Shown here in pieces: positions 1 to 8,228 of a stretch of 47,349 bases of DNA. The notes under the pieces were generated by a model that saw nothing but the letters and a program-made list of their open reading frames with translations, ran no database searches and was not told the DNA's origin. A program made the translations under genes and the position numbers. Numbering within the stretch: position 1 is the stretch's first letter; every line of letters begins with the position of its first letter. Origin of the DNA: an uncultured Chelatococcus sp. (GTDB lineage: Bacteria > Pseudomonadota > Alphaproteobacteria > Rhizobiales > Beijerinckiaceae); the NCBI GenBank assembly GCA_937863995.1, contig CALMIK010000026.1, forward strand, positions 1 to 47,349. The letters run 5' to 3'.

Positions 1-1
1 C

Positions 2-223
2 CCCCGCCACTGGCGCGGCGCGCTGCTGCCGGACCACGCGAAGCTGCGCCTCGAAGTGTTGGAAGCGCAGAAGCGCCCGGTCAGCGCGGTCGCCGACCAT
101 ACGGAGGTGCGGTCGGTGGCCTATGTCGACATCGCGCTCGATCCCGCTGTGGACCTCGTGATGCTGCACGATCCGGGCCATAGCCTCGACGAACGCATTT
201 TGCGCGCCCAATTCGGATACTAG
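2..223 (+). CDS. nadK: NAD kinase, C-terminal fragment (cut by window edge)
   Basis: NAD kinase phosphorylates NAD to NADP in the cytoplasm. Only the last 73 codons are present; the reading frame is open from base 2 and ends in TAG at 221-223. The visible part contains [14 protein letters not shown] and ends [17 protein letters not shown]. Both match, from memory, the conserved tail of alphaproteobacterial NAD kinases, where the ADHTEVR strand packs in the C-terminal beta domain. The nucleotide-binding GGDG motif lies outside the window. The next gene begins 2 bases after this stop, so the two are probably co-transcribed. The family call is good but rests on a short tail. Confidence 0.8.
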   Translation, partial: PRHWRGALLPDHAKLRLEVLEAQKRPVSAVADHTEVRSVAYVDIALDPAVDLVMLHDPGHSLDERILRAQFGY

Positions 224-225
224 TC

Positions 226-1239
226 ATGAAACCGCATGCAATGCGCCGCGAAATGCCCGGCTGCCGGCCGCCATCATCCATGCGTGCGATCGCTGCGGCT
301 ATGGCGGTTGTCCTGCTGCTTCCGGCGCACGCGGGCGCGCAGGAGCAGCGCTACGAAGCGCCGCGCGCCATTCCCATCACCCCGTCCCTTCCCATGGAAG
401 GCGGCTCCTTCGGCGAGCCGCAGGGCGCCCTGCCGCGGGCGCTGCCCGGCGCCGCCCTGCCCGGCTCGCTGCAACAAGGCGCGGGCGCGACCGTTCACGC
501 CCTGTCGCTCACGGCGACACTCGCCGGCAGCGAAATGCCAATCCGCTCCGGGCTGATATGGCGCATCTACGCCGTCAATCCCGACGGCGACCCGACGCTG
601 ATCTCGGAGCTCGACGACGCATCGCCCCGCCAGGCGCTGCCCCAGGGCAATTACATCGTTCACGTCTCCTACGGCTACGCCAGCGCGATCGCGCGGGTTG
701 CGCTGCGCGCCGATTCGGTGACGCGGCTTTCGATCTCCGCCGGCGGCCTGCGCGTCACGGGCGTCATCGGCACCGATCCCATCCCGGCCGAGGACCTGAC
801 CTACTCCGTCTATCTGCCGGAGGATCACAACCCCGAAGGCCGCCTGGTGGCCGACAAGATCGCGTCGGGCGAAATCCTGCGGCTGCCGGAAGGCGATTAC
901 CACGTCGTTTCCAGCTACGGCACGGCCAACGCCATCTCGCGAACCGATCTCAGCGTCGAGGCGGGCAAGATCACCGACGCCACGATCAACCATCGCGGCG
1001 CGCGCGTGACGCTGAAGCTAGTTGCGATGGAGGGCGCGGAAGCGTTCGCCGGCACGGCCTTCAGCGTGTTGACGCCGGGCGGCGACGTCATCCACGAAGA
1101 GGTCGGCGCCTTCCCGTCGCTGATTCTCGCCGAGGGCGACTACGTCGTCATCGCCCGCCACGAGGGGCAGGTGTACTCGCACGAGTTCACCGTGGAAAGC
1201 GGCACCGAGGCCGCCGTTGAGATCGTCGGACGGCAGTGA
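226..1239 (+). CDS. Exported protein of three tandem beta-type repeats, function unknown
   Basis: I do not recognise a named family. The 337-residue product has a hydrophobic stretch at about residues 20-38 ending AHAGA, which looks like a signal peptide with a long N-terminal lead; an ATG at 280 would give a more usual n-region. The mature part carries three similar units of roughly 75-85 residues. Each contains a L(P/A)(Q/E)G(N/D)Y-V strand (LPQGNYIVHVSYG, LPEGDYHVVSSYG, LAEGDYVVIARHE), then a strand with a V/S-rich turn and a GxRVT-type strand. This alternation looks like beta sandwiches of carboxypeptidase-regulatory or Ig type. The start lies 2 bases after the nadK stop with no clear ribosome binding site, which suggests translational coupling. 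A periplasmic or surface role is inference. Confidence 0.75.
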   Translation: MKPHAMRREMPGCRPPSSMRAIAAAMAVVLLLPAHAGAQEQRYEAPRAIPITPSLPMEGGSFGEPQGALPRALPGAALPGSLQQGAGATVHALSLTATLAGSEMPIRSGLIWRIYAVNPDGDPTLISELDDASPRQALPQGNYIVHVSYGYASAIARVALRADSVTRLSISAGGLRVTGVIGTDPIPAEDLTYSVYLPEDHNPEGRLVADKIASGEILRLPEGDYHVVSSYGTANAISRTDLSVEAGKITDATINHRGARVTLKLVAMEGAEAFAGTAFSVLTPGGDVIHEEVGAFPSLILAEGDYVVIARHEGQVYSHEFTVESGTEAAVEIVGRQ

Positions 1240-1330
1240 CCGTGTATCCGCCTGGCAATGAAGGGGGAACCGGCGCGGCAAGACGCGGGCGAACCTGTCG
1301 TCGATCGGCCGCGCGCGTGTGGATTATAGC

Positions 1331-1358
1331 AATCGATTTATATTTGATTAATCGATAA
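1331..1358. promoter_or_regulatory. AT-rich inverted repeat upstream of the nitrilase-like gene
   Basis: The 233-base gap 1240-1472 is GC-rich up to about 1318 and then turns abruptly AT-rich. Within it, two ATCGAT half-sites (1332-1337 and 1351-1356) flank a T/A-rich centre and form an imperfect inverted repeat. This could be an operator or part of the promoter for the gene starting at 1473, but no regulator can be named from sequence alone. Confidence 0.3.
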
Positions 1359-1472
1359 TGGCATCCTCTCGCAGGTGCAAAAATTTACTGATTTTTCCGC
1401 CATGAATTATTTTTCGTGCGACATGCGTCAGATGGGCTTGGCAGACTGTCGCGAAAACGTCACGATTCACCG

Positions 1473-2279
1473 ATGACGAATCTCTCGACCCCTCTGTCCA
1501 TAGCCGTGGCGCAGAGTCACGTAACCGCCGACATCCGCACCAATGGCCGGCATGTACGCGCGCTGATGCAGCGAGCGCACGAAAAAGGTGCGCGCCTCAT
1601 ACAGTTCACGGAATGCGCGCTGTCCGGGCGGGCCCGCAACCACATCACCAACTGGCACCGGGTGGACTGGGACGCGCTCGACGAAGAACTGATCGAAACG
1701 GCGGCGCTCGCGCGCAAGCTCAAACTGTGGACAGTCATAGGCTGCAACCACCGCCTGCCCCCGCCGAACGCGCCGCACAACAGCCTCTACATCATCTCCA
1801 ACAAGGGCGTGATCGTTACCCGCTACGACAAGCGCCTGTGCGCCAGCGACGGCTCGAGCCTGTGGTACACGCCGGGCTTCGCATCCACGACCTTCGTCGT
1901 GGACGGCTACCGGTTCGGTTGCGCGCTGTCGACGGAGGTTCACTACCCGGAGCTGTTCGCGGCCTACGAGCGCCTGTCGGTGGACGTGGTGCTGCTGTCT
2001 TGTCACTCGGAAGAGGCCATCTTCGCCATCGAGGGACAAGCGCATGCGTCGATCAACGCGCTCTGGATCGGGCTGGCGACGGCTGTCGAGACGAGCAAGG
2101 GCCTGCCCGGCGGTGTCATCGGCCCGGACGGAAATTTCATCGTCCGCAACCGGCGCACCATGGCGTCGATCGTCATCGCCTCCATCGACCGCTCGCGCCC
2201 CGAATATACGCGGTTGCACAGCCGCACGCGCCTGAGGGCGCTCCCCGGCCTGCAGGATTCCCAAGGCATGAAGGCGTAA
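1473..2279 (+). CDS. Carbon-nitrogen hydrolase (nitrilase) superfamily protein with Ser at the nucleophile position
   Basis: The fold is that of the nitrilase/amidase superfamily, whose members use a Glu-Lys-Cys triad to cleave amides or nitriles. The Glu segment IQFTECALSG lies near residues 43-52 and the Lys segment YDKRLCAS near 118-125. The nucleophile segment reads GCALSTEVHYPELF. Aligned on the (F/Y)PEL anchor, the usual Cys six residues before Pro is Ser153 (codon TCG at 1929-1931). A Cys sits three residues earlier and might substitute, but the spacing would be wrong. The frame opens at 1416; ATG 1473 is preferred because the extra 19 residues (MRHASDG...) are not family-like, giving 268 residues. 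Substrate unknown; it may be inactive or use Ser. The gene ends in a 14-bp hairpin and stands alone. Confidence 0.85.
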   Translation: MTNLSTPLSIAVAQSHVTADIRTNGRHVRALMQRAHEKGARLIQFTECALSGRARNHITNWHRVDWDALDEELIETAALARKLKLWTVIGCNHRLPPPNAPHNSLYIISNKGVIVTRYDKRLCASDGSSLWYTPGFASTTFVVDGYRFGCALSTEVHYPELFAAYERLSVDVVLLSCHSEEAIFAIEGQAHASINALWIGLATAVETSKGLPGGVIGPDGNFIVRNRRTMASIVIASIDRSRPEYTRLHSRTRLRALPGLQDSQGMKA

Positions 2280-2280
2280 A

Positions 2281-2313
2281 AAAGGGCGCGGCGCCATGCG
2301 CGCCGCGCCCTTT
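2281..2313 (+). terminator. Strong hairpin after the nitrilase-like gene
   Basis: A perfect 14-bp GC-rich stem (2281-2294 with 2300-2313) has a 5-base loop and starts directly after the stop codon of the gene ending at 2279. It opens with AAAGGG and closes with CCCTTT. Only a short T-run follows, so it may be a weak bidirectional terminator between this gene and thrS, which converges on it. Confidence 0.6.
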
Positions 2314-2320
2314 CCAGTTT

Positions 2321-2424
2321 AAAGCATTTCGACGTTTCGTTGAAACGCAAAGATGCTTTAACTTTCTGAGTTAACGCGTTTTCTTCACGCAAAGCGGTAT
2401 CCACTTTGCTTGAAAACGCTTTAG
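2321..2424 (+). repeat. Intergenic palindromic repeat (RIME/REP-like), copy 1
   Basis: The element has two modules. First is a hairpin, AAAGCAT...ATGCTTT, with an inner CGTTTC-GTT-GAAACG stem. Second is a module, TTAACGCGTTTTCTTCACGC to GCTTGAAAACGC, that folds around AAAGCGGTATCCACTTTG. It lies between the convergent ends of the nitrilase-like gene and thrS. A near-identical copy in opposite orientation lies at 7257-7359, and partial copies at 8276-8430 and 13218-13270. It resembles the mosaic intergenic elements known in Rhizobiales. Confidence 0.85.
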
Positions 2425-2448
2425 CCGGAGATCCCGCGGGATAACGGC

Positions 2449-4404
2449 TTAATGCGTCTGCCCGCCTCGCACGTCCGGCGGCAGGCTTTCCGCCACCAGC
2501 GCATCGAGCGCGGCGTCGAGCGAGAGCTGCGTCTGCTCCTGCGATCCGAGACGGCGGATCGACACGGTGCGCTGCTCGCCCTCCTTCTTGCCCACGACCA
2601 GAAGCACCGGCGTCTTGGCGAGCGAGTGCTCGCGCACCTTGTAGGTGATCTTTTCGTTGCGCAGATCGGTCTCGACGCGCAGGCCGCGCTTTTCGGCTTC
2701 CCGCGCCACCTCGCGCGCATAATCGTCCGCGTCCGAGGTGATGGTGGCGATCACGGCCTGCACCGGCGCGAACCAGAGCGGGAAATGGCCGGCATAGTGC
2801 TCGATCAGGATGCCGAGGAAGCGCTCCATCGAGCCGCAGATGGCGCGGTGGACCATGACCGGGGTCTTCTTCTGCCCGTCCGCGTCGACGAAGAACGCTC
2901 CGAAGCGCTCGGGCAGGTTGAAGTCGACCTGGGTCGTGCCGCACTGCCAGTCGCGGCCGATGGCGTCACGCAGGACATACTCGAACTTCGGCCCGTAGAA
3001 GGCGCCCTCGCCCGGAAAGATCTCTGTGCGGATGCGGTTGCCCGAACGCGCGCGGATCTCCTCAAGCACCTTGCCCATCACCTCCTCGGCGTGATCCCAC
3101 AGGGCATCGCTGCCGACGCGCTTTTCGGGGCGCGTGGAGAGCTTCACGACGATGTTGTTGAGGTCGAAGCCGAAATCGGCATACGTGGACAGGATCAGAT
3201 CGTTGATCTTCAGGCACTCGTCGGCGAGCTGATCCTCGGTGCAGAACACGTGCGCGTCGTCCTGCGTGAAGGCGCGCACGCGCATGAGGCCATGCAGAGC
3301 GCCCGACGGCTCGTAGCGCGAGACGGAACCGAATTCCGCAAGCCGCAGCGGCAGATCGCGGTATGACTTGAGTCCGTGCTTGAACACCTGCACGTGGCCG
3401 GGACAGTTCATCGGCTTGATGGCGAAGACGCGCTCGTCCTCCGTCTGGGTGACGAACATGTTTTCGCGGTACCACGCCCAGTGGCCCGAGGTTTCCCACA
3501 TCGCCTTGTCGAGGATCTGCGGCGTGTTGATCTCGCGATAATCGCCGTGAAGCCTGCGGCGCATGTAGGAAAGCAACTGCTGGAACATGGTCCAGCCCTT
3601 GTCGTGCCAGAACACGACGCCCGGCCCTTCCTCCTGAAAGTGGAACAGGTCCATCTCGCGGCCCAACCGGCGATGGTCGCGCCGCTCCGCTTCCTCAAGC
3701 TGGTGAAGGTAGTTGTCGAGATCTTCCTGCGTCGTCCAGGCGGTGCCGTAGATGCGGGTCAGCATGGGGTTGTTGGCGTCGCCGCGCCAGTAGGCGCCCG
3801 CCACCTTCATCAGCTTGAAGGCGGTGCCGATCTTACCGACGCTCGTCATGTGCGGGCCGCGGCACAGGTCGAGCCAGTCGCCCTGGCGATAGATGCGCAG
3901 ATCCTCGCCGGCGGGAATGGCGTCGACCAGTTCCACCTTGAAGTGCTCGCCCCTGTCGCGGAAAAACGCCTTCGCCTGGTCGCGCGTCCACAATTCCTTG
4001 GTGAAGGGCGCGTCGCAGGCGATGATCTTCTTCATTTCCGCCTCGATGGCGGCGAAATCGTCGGGGGTGAAGGGCTCGTTGCGCGCGAAGTCGTAGTAGA
4101 ATCCGTTCTCGATGACGGGGCCGATTGTCACCTGCGTGCCGGGCCACAGCGTCTGCACCGCCTCGGCGAGCACGTGGGCGCAATCGTGGCGGATGAGCCC
4201 GAGCGCGCGCGGGTCCTCGCGGGTGAGGAACTCGATGCGGGCATCCGCGCCGATCGGATCGGCGAGATCGCGCACCTCGCCGTCGATCGCCATGGCAACG
4301 GTGCGCTTGGCGAGCGACTTGGCGATACTCTCAGCGACCTCGCGGCCGCTGGTGCCGGGGGCGTACTGGCGCGCGGCGCCATCGGGAAATGTCAGGGTAA
4401 TCAT
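2449..4404 (-). CDS. thrS: Threonyl-tRNA synthetase
   Basis: This class II synthetase charges tRNA-Thr in the cytoplasm and edits mischarged Ser-tRNA. At 651 residues it is full length. Order of domains: TGS at about 1-60; the editing domain, with H73 and H77 (HDCAH) and C181/H185 (LCRGPH); the catalytic core, with zinc ligands C334 (MNCPGH), H385 (DDAH) and H519 ([13 protein letters not shown], also motif 3); and the anticodon-binding domain from about 540. All expected metal ligands are present. A GGAG-like site precedes ATG 4404. yidD lies upstream on the same strand, 88 bases away. I see no T-box-like leader. Confidence 0.98.
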   Translation of the reverse strand: MITLTFPDGAARQYAPGTSGREVAESIAKSLAKRTVAMAIDGEVRDLADPIGADARIEFLTREDPRALGLIRHDCAHVLAEAVQTLWPGTQVTIGPVIENGFYYDFARNEPFTPDDFAAIEAEMKKIIACDAPFTKELWTRDQAKAFFRDRGEHFKVELVDAIPAGEDLRIYRQGDWLDLCRGPHMTSVGKIGTAFKLMKVAGAYWRGDANNPMLTRIYGTAWTTQEDLDNYLHQLEEAERRDHRRLGREMDLFHFQEEGPGVVFWHDKGWTMFQQLLSYMRRRLHGDYREINTPQILDKAMWETSGHWAWYRENMFVTQTEDERVFAIKPMNCPGHVQVFKHGLKSYRDLPLRLAEFGSVSRYEPSGALHGLMRVRAFTQDDAHVFCTEDQLADECLKINDLILSTYADFGFDLNNIVVKLSTRPEKRVGSDALWDHAEEVMGKVLEEIRARSGNRIRTEIFPGEGAFYGPKFEYVLRDAIGRDWQCGTTQVDFNLPERFGAFFVDADGQKKTPVMVHRAICGSMERFLGILIEHYAGHFPLWFAPVQAVIATITSDADDYAREVAREAEKRGLRVETDLRNEKITYKVREHSLAKTPVLLVVGKKEGEQRTVSIRRLGSQEQTQLSLDAALDALVAESLPPDVRGGQTH

Positions 4405-4492
4405 TGCGTTAAAGTCTCCGGCTCACTCCTGCACACGGCGCAGGTAAGCGACTTGGAGCCACCGGCGACGGTCGCATCGCGGGCGGCAGGTT

Positions 4493-4966
4493 TCAGCGGA
4501 CGGTGTTTTGCCCGGGCAGCGAGGCTTCGCCGTCATCCGCTTCGACGGCCTCGCAGACCATGGAGGTTGCCGGGGCAGTATCCTCCATCGGCGGAGCGTT
4601 CGTGCCCCGCCAGCGCCCGTAGGCCCACGGCTTATACCATCGGCCGGCCTGCGGCAACGCGTCGGGAACGAGATCGAGCCCCCGTGTCCCCAGCGGATGG
4701 CAGCGGCAGATGCGCGCCGCCCCCATCCAGCCGCCGGCCCACAGGCCGTAACGGTCGATCGCCTCGTCGGTGTAGTAGGAGCAGCTCGGCAAATGACGGC
4801 AATGACGGCCGAATATTGCCGACAACGTCAACTGATAGACGCGGATCAGCAATCGCGCCGCGAATACGCCGGGACGTTTCGTTATGGCTGAATACAACTT
4901 CTTGCCGCGTTCCAATTTCGCCCGGTCCGAACTATGGCGATCCCGTCTTTCAATGGCTTGTACCAT
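4493..4966 (-). CDS. yidD: Membrane protein insertion efficiency factor YidD
   Basis: YidD is a small protein of the inner face of the membrane that helps YidC-dependent insertion. The family core is clear: an amphipathic N-terminal segment (FAARLLIRVYQLTLSAIFG, about 35-53), then CRHLPSCSYYTDEAI (56-70) and RICRCHP (86-91), with the conserved cysteines of the UPF0161 family. At 157 residues it is longer than the usual 70-110 because of a lead of about 30 residues and a charged, proline-containing tail after LVPDALP. Orthologues next to thrS are common in Rhizobiales. No good ribosome binding site is seen before ATG 4966, so the start could lie slightly downstream. Confidence 0.93.
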   Translation of the reverse strand: MVQAIERRDRHSSDRAKLERGKKLYSAITKRPGVFAARLLIRVYQLTLSAIFGRHCRHLPSCSYYTDEAIDRYGLWAGGWMGAARICRCHPLGTRGLDLVPDALPQAGRWYKPWAYGRWRGTNAPPMEDTAPATSMVCEAVEADDGEASLPGQNTVR

Positions 4967-5058
4967 GAATCGGCGGGCCGCGCGGCCCCGCGAGCTGTGC
5001 TAACCAATTGGTGAAGTTTATGCGGCAGACTCAGGCCCGCAAAGAGTGGAGGACTGCC

Positions 5059-5982
5059 GTGTCGCGTAAATCATTTCGTCCCACCCCCGGATTCGCCGCC
5101 CTGAGGCTCGCCGCCTTGTCAGGCGCGCTTGTCGCTGCTGTTCCGGCCGTGACCGGGCAAGCGCTCGCCCAGGGCGTGGGGTACGATCCCTATGCCCAGC
5201 AGGCGCAGTCCGAATCGCTTATTCCCTCCTTCACGTCGGCGCCGGTCGGCTCGGCCCGCTGGATCCTGACGGTAAGCGCCAACGCCAGCGTCGGCCCATC
5301 TTTCCGGGGTTCCGACAAGTACACTATCACGCCCTATCCGCTGGTCAGCATACGCCGCGGCGGTCAGGCGCGCCGGCCCGCCATTCCGGGCGACAGCGCC
5401 AGCCTCGACCTGCTCAACGACGACTACTTCAGCTTCGGCCCGACCGTGCGCTACCGCAGCGGCCGCTACTTCGCCGACGATCGCAAGCTCTTCGGCCTGC
5501 GCAAGCTGCCGTGGACCGTCGAGGGTGGCGCCTTCATCGAGGTGTGGCCGACGCACAACCTGCGCGCCCGCGTCGAGGCCCGTCACGGTTTTCGCGATGA
5601 GGACGGCTGGGTGGTCGATTTCGGCGGCGACTTCGTGCAGCAGATGGGGCAGTTCACCTTCACCATCGGCCCGCGCATGAGCTGGGGGAGCGACAAGACG
5701 GCGCGCAACACGTTCGGCGTCACCGCTTACGAGGCGGCGCTGAACAACCTCGTGTTCCCGCAGCACGGTCTTCACGCCTACTCGGCCCAGGCCGGCATCC
5801 AGAGCGGGGGCGCGGCCGCCTCCCTCGCCTACCAGGTCAACGAGCAGTGGAGCGCAACGGCAAAAGCCTCCTACGACCGCCTCGTGGGCGATGCTGGCAA
5901 GAGCCCGCTCGTGCGCAATCTCGGCGACCGCAACCAGTTCAACTTCGGGCTGACCGCCGCCTATTCCTTCGGCGTCAACTGA
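5059..5982 (+). CDS. MipA/OmpV family outer-membrane protein
   Basis: MipA/OmpV proteins are outer-membrane beta-barrel proteins of uncertain role; E. coli MipA scaffolds murein hydrolase and synthase complexes. The GTG at 5059 is chosen because GGAGG (5048-5052) sits 6 bases upstream; the frame itself opens earlier at 5008. The 307-residue product has a signal peptide (basic n-region, hydrophobic LAALSGALVAAVPAV, then QALAQ). The barrel shows the family start RWILTVSANASVGPSFRGSDKY and alternating beta strands to the C-terminal NFGLTAAYSFGVN. It interrupts the yidD / IscU-like / folE block and is transcribed opposite to both flanking genes, so it probably has its own promoter. Confidence 0.88.
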   Translation: MSRKSFRPTPGFAALRLAALSGALVAAVPAVTGQALAQGVGYDPYAQQAQSESLIPSFTSAPVGSARWILTVSANASVGPSFRGSDKYTITPYPLVSIRRGGQARRPAIPGDSASLDLLNDDYFSFGPTVRYRSGRYFADDRKLFGLRKLPWTVEGGAFIEVWPTHNLRARVEARHGFRDEDGWVVDFGGDFVQQMGQFTFTIGPRMSWGSDKTARNTFGVTAYEAALNNLVFPQHGLHAYSAQAGIQSGGAAASLAYQVNEQWSATAKASYDRLVGDAGKSPLVRNLGDRNQFNFGLTAAYSFGVN

Positions 5983-5988
5983 GCCGCA

Positions 5989-6432
5989 TCATGGATCGGG
6001 CGACGCACGCCGCTCGATCTGCGCCAGCGCGTCCGCGACGGCGTCGAAAACAAGCAGCGTCGAGGCATGACGGGCCGGGTAATCGCGCACCGGCTCGAGC
6101 GCGGCCAGCGCCTCCCACCGCCCGGCGGGCGCCGGCCCGCCCTGCTTGAGCATGCGCCGCATGATCTCGCGGATATCGCGCAATTCCTGCGCCGTCGAGC
6201 CGATGACGAGTTGCCCCATCACCGAAGCGGATGCCTGGCCCAGGGCGCATGCGCGCACCTCGTGGGCGAAATCGCGCACCGTGTCGCCGGCCATGGCGAG
6301 ATCGACCGTGATCGTCGAGCCGCACAGCTTCGAGTGCGCCGTCGCAGTCGCGTCCGGGTCCGCGAGGCGGCCAAGATGCGGGATGTCGCTGGCGAGCGTC
6401 AGGATCTGGCGGGTATAGATGTCGTTCAACAT
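5989..6432 (-). CDS. IscU/SufU-like iron-sulfur scaffold protein, atypical
   Basis: The sequence follows the NifU N-terminal/IscU fold: helix 1 ([10 protein letters not shown]), [11 protein letters not shown] with C37, [15 protein letters not shown] with C62, then the helical C-terminal part. Canonical scaffolds have three Cys and an Asp in CGD. Here Asp is replaced (CGS) and the third Cys segment reads RHAST, with Ala123 where HCS is expected. It may therefore bind a cluster differently, act as a Zn or SufE-interacting protein, or have another role. It is divergent from folE, whose ATG is 182 bases away; the family is often found next to folE in Rhizobiales. GAG at the right spacing precedes ATG 6432. 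Product 147 residues. Confidence 0.85.
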   Translation of the reverse strand: MLNDIYTRQILTLASDIPHLGRLADPDATATAHSKLCGSTITVDLAMAGDTVRDFAHEVRACALGQASASVMGQLVIGSTAQELRDIREIMRRMLKQGGPAPAGRWEALAALEPVRDYPARHASTLLVFDAVADALAQIERRASPDP

Positions 6433-6614
6433 CGGCTTCTCGTCAGGCGCCGGCGGCCCCTGCCCTGTTTCAGGCCGGGCGTTGTCGCGTGGCCCGACGT
6501 TGTGGTATGGCTTTCGTTTCCTATATAAGAAAGCTGCCGGCGGGGCAAAATATCCCCGACATGAATTTGAACAGCCGTCCTCGTCAGGGCCGGTCGAACA
6601 GCGGGAGGCACCAC

Positions 6615-7250
6615 ATGGATGCCGTGGTTAAGCCCTTGTCCGCGCGTCAGGCAGACGTTGCCGACGCTGGCAAGTCTGGTCAGAACAAACCCACGCGGGC
6701 CGAGGCCGAGGCGGCGGTTCACACGTTGCTGCGCTGGATCGGCGAAGATCCCGCGCGCGAAGGCCTTCTCGACACGCCCAAGCGCGTCGTGCGCGCCTAC
6801 GAGGAACTCTTCTCCGGCTATAGCGAGAGCCCCGTCGAAGTGCTCGATCGCGTATTCGAGGAAGTCGAGGGTTATTCCGACATAGTGCTGGTGCGGGACA
6901 TCCCCTTCTTCTCCCATTGCGAGCACCACATGGTGCCAATCATCGGCAAGGCCCATATCGCGTATTATCCTGAGCGCGGCGTGGTCGGCCTCTCCAAGCT
7001 CGCACGCGTGGTGGAGCTGTTCGCCCGCCGCCTCCAGACCCAGGAAGCGCTGACGGCGCAGATCGGGGATGCCATCAACGACGCCCTGCAGCCGCGCGGC
7101 CTCGCGGTCATGATCGAGGCCGAGCACCTGTGCATGGCCATGCGCGGCATCCAGAAGCAAGGCGCGACCACGATCACCTCGCGGTTCAACGGCGTTTTTC
7201 TGGATGATCCGGCCCTGCAGGCGCGCTTCTTCATGCTCGTGCGGCAATAA
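6615..7250 (+). CDS. folE: GTP cyclohydrolase I
   Basis: FolE converts GTP to 7,8-dihydroneopterin triphosphate, the first step of folate (and in some bacteria queuosine) synthesis. ATG 6615 is preferred over earlier in-frame starts because GGGAGG (6603-6608) sits 6 bases upstream, giving 211 residues. Zinc ligands are visible: C102 and H105 in [10 protein letters not shown], and C173 in EHLCMAMRG. The H105-C173 spacing of 68 matches E. coli FolE. Other family motifs are [15 protein letters not shown] and GATTITS. The gene is followed immediately by palindromic repeat copy 2 and then hisI in the same direction. Confidence 0.98.
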   Translation: MDAVVKPLSARQADVADAGKSGQNKPTRAEAEAAVHTLLRWIGEDPAREGLLDTPKRVVRAYEELFSGYSESPVEVLDRVFEEVEGYSDIVLVRDIPFFSHCEHHMVPIIGKAHIAYYPERGVVGLSKLARVVELFARRLQTQEALTAQIGDAINDALQPRGLAVMIEAEHLCMAMRGIQKQGATTITSRFNGVFLDDPALQARFFMLVRQ

Positions 7251-7256
7251 TCCGGA

Positions 7257-7359
7257 CTAAAGCGTTTTCAAGCAAAGTGGATACCGCTTTGCGTGAAGAA
7301 AACGCGTTAATTCAGGAAGTTAAAGCATTTTTGCATTTCAACGAAATGTCGAAATGCTT
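7257..7359 (-). repeat. Intergenic palindromic repeat (RIME/REP-like), copy 2
   Basis: This is the reverse complement of copy 1 (2321-2424) with very few differences over about 103 bases. The inner hairpin is CATTTC-GTT-GAAATG here against CGTTTC-GTT-GAAACG in copy 1, so both sides of one base pair have changed together. It lies 6 bases after the folE stop and 44 bases before hisI, so it would be transcribed in a folE-hisI message. Confidence 0.85.
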
Positions 7360-7403
7360 CATCCGCATTTCCGTGCCATCGCATAAAAACAAGAGACCCT
7401 GCC

Positions 7404-7820
7404 GTGACTGACTGCTTCTTCCCGCCAGCCCCCGCCGACAAGAAGGCGGTGGAGGAAGGCCTTGAGCTGACACCGGCATTCGATGCCAACGGGCTCGTCA
7501 CCTGCGTCACCACCGACGCGGATACCGGGCACCTGCTCATGGTCGCGCATATGAACGCTGAATCGCTCCGGCGCACCATCGAGACCGGCACGGCGTGGTA
7601 CTGGTCGCGCTCGCGCCAGAGTCTTTGGCACAAGGGCGACACGTCCGGCCAGATACAGACCGTGGTGGAGATGCGCGTCGACTGCGATCAGGACGCGGTG
7701 TGGATCAAGGTGCGTGTGGCCGGTGACGGCGGCTGTTGTCACACTGGCCGCCGCTCGTGCTTCTACCGCGAAATCCCCGTGGGCACCGGCGAAGTGCCGG
7801 CGCTCGTCAAGGATGCCTGA
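7404..7820 (+). CDS. hisI: Phosphoribosyl-AMP cyclohydrolase
   Basis: HisI opens the purine ring of phosphoribosyl-AMP, the third step of histidine synthesis. The 138-residue product is the single-domain form, not fused to HisE. Family motifs are present: MVAHMN (46-51), W(Y)[14 protein letters not shown] (74-82), the Mg site DCDQD (93-97), and the zinc site [13 protein letters not shown] with C112 and C119. It follows folE in the same direction, with the palindromic repeat between. The gene on the opposite strand ends 15 bases beyond its stop. Confidence 0.98.
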   Translation: MTDCFFPPAPADKKAVEEGLELTPAFDANGLVTCVTTDADTGHLLMVAHMNAESLRRTIETGTAWYWSRSRQSLWHKGDTSGQIQTVVEMRVDCDQDAVWIKVRVAGDGGCCHTGRRSCFYREIPVGTGEVPALVKDA

Positions 7821-7835
7821 TCCAAACGCCGAAGA

Positions 7836-8228
7836 TCAAAGATTGCAGGCGGCTTTCGCGGCTTCGGCCTTGGGCCGGGCGGTGGCGCTGAACACCGCCG
7901 AACGCCGGAAGGCAGCCAGTTCGTCGTCGCTTAGCGCCTGCGTGACGCGCCGCGCGTAGCAGCCGCACTTATCCGCGTAGCTGTCAGTCGGCGATGACGC
8001 CGTGCCCCATTGCCGGACCACACAGGCATCGAGGATGTGAGTGCGGATCTCATCCGCGCTGGCGTTACTGAGATCTACCCTCTCCACACCGGCAGGTTGC
8101 GGCGGCGCGGTCGCACCCGCCCATGCAGGCAGCCCATATCCGCCTGCGGTCGCAGCGAATACGACAGCGGCCAAACCGGCGCGCCGCAGGCGGGCGGCCG
8201 TTCCCATCACTCCATCCGACACGCTCAT
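7836..8228 (-). CDS. Small exported protein with four cysteines, function unknown
   Basis: The 130-residue product starts with a basic n-region and a hydrophobic segment (AGLAAVVFAATAGG) ending PAWAGA, consistent with a signal peptide cut near residue 39. The mature part of about 90 residues is soluble and mostly helical in character, with C69 (DACVVRQWG), C88 and C90 (DKCGCYARR) and C128 near the end. The spacing suggests two disulfides or a metal site. GGGGG precedes ATG 8228 at good spacing, supporting a real gene. No family recognised. It converges on hisI and is preceded by repeat copy 3. Confidence 0.65.
   Translation of the reverse strand: MSVSDGVMGTAARLRRAGLAAVVFAATAGGYGLPAWAGATAPPQPAGVERVDLSNASADEIRTHILDACVVRQWGTASSPTDSYADKCGCYARRVTQALSDDELAAFRRSAVFSATARPKAEAAKAACNL

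Noticed and set aside
5008..5058. Upstream start for the MipA/OmpV gene
   Set aside because: The GGAGG at 5048-5052 fits GTG 5059 and would fall inside the coding region of the longer form; the signal peptide is also more normal from 5059.
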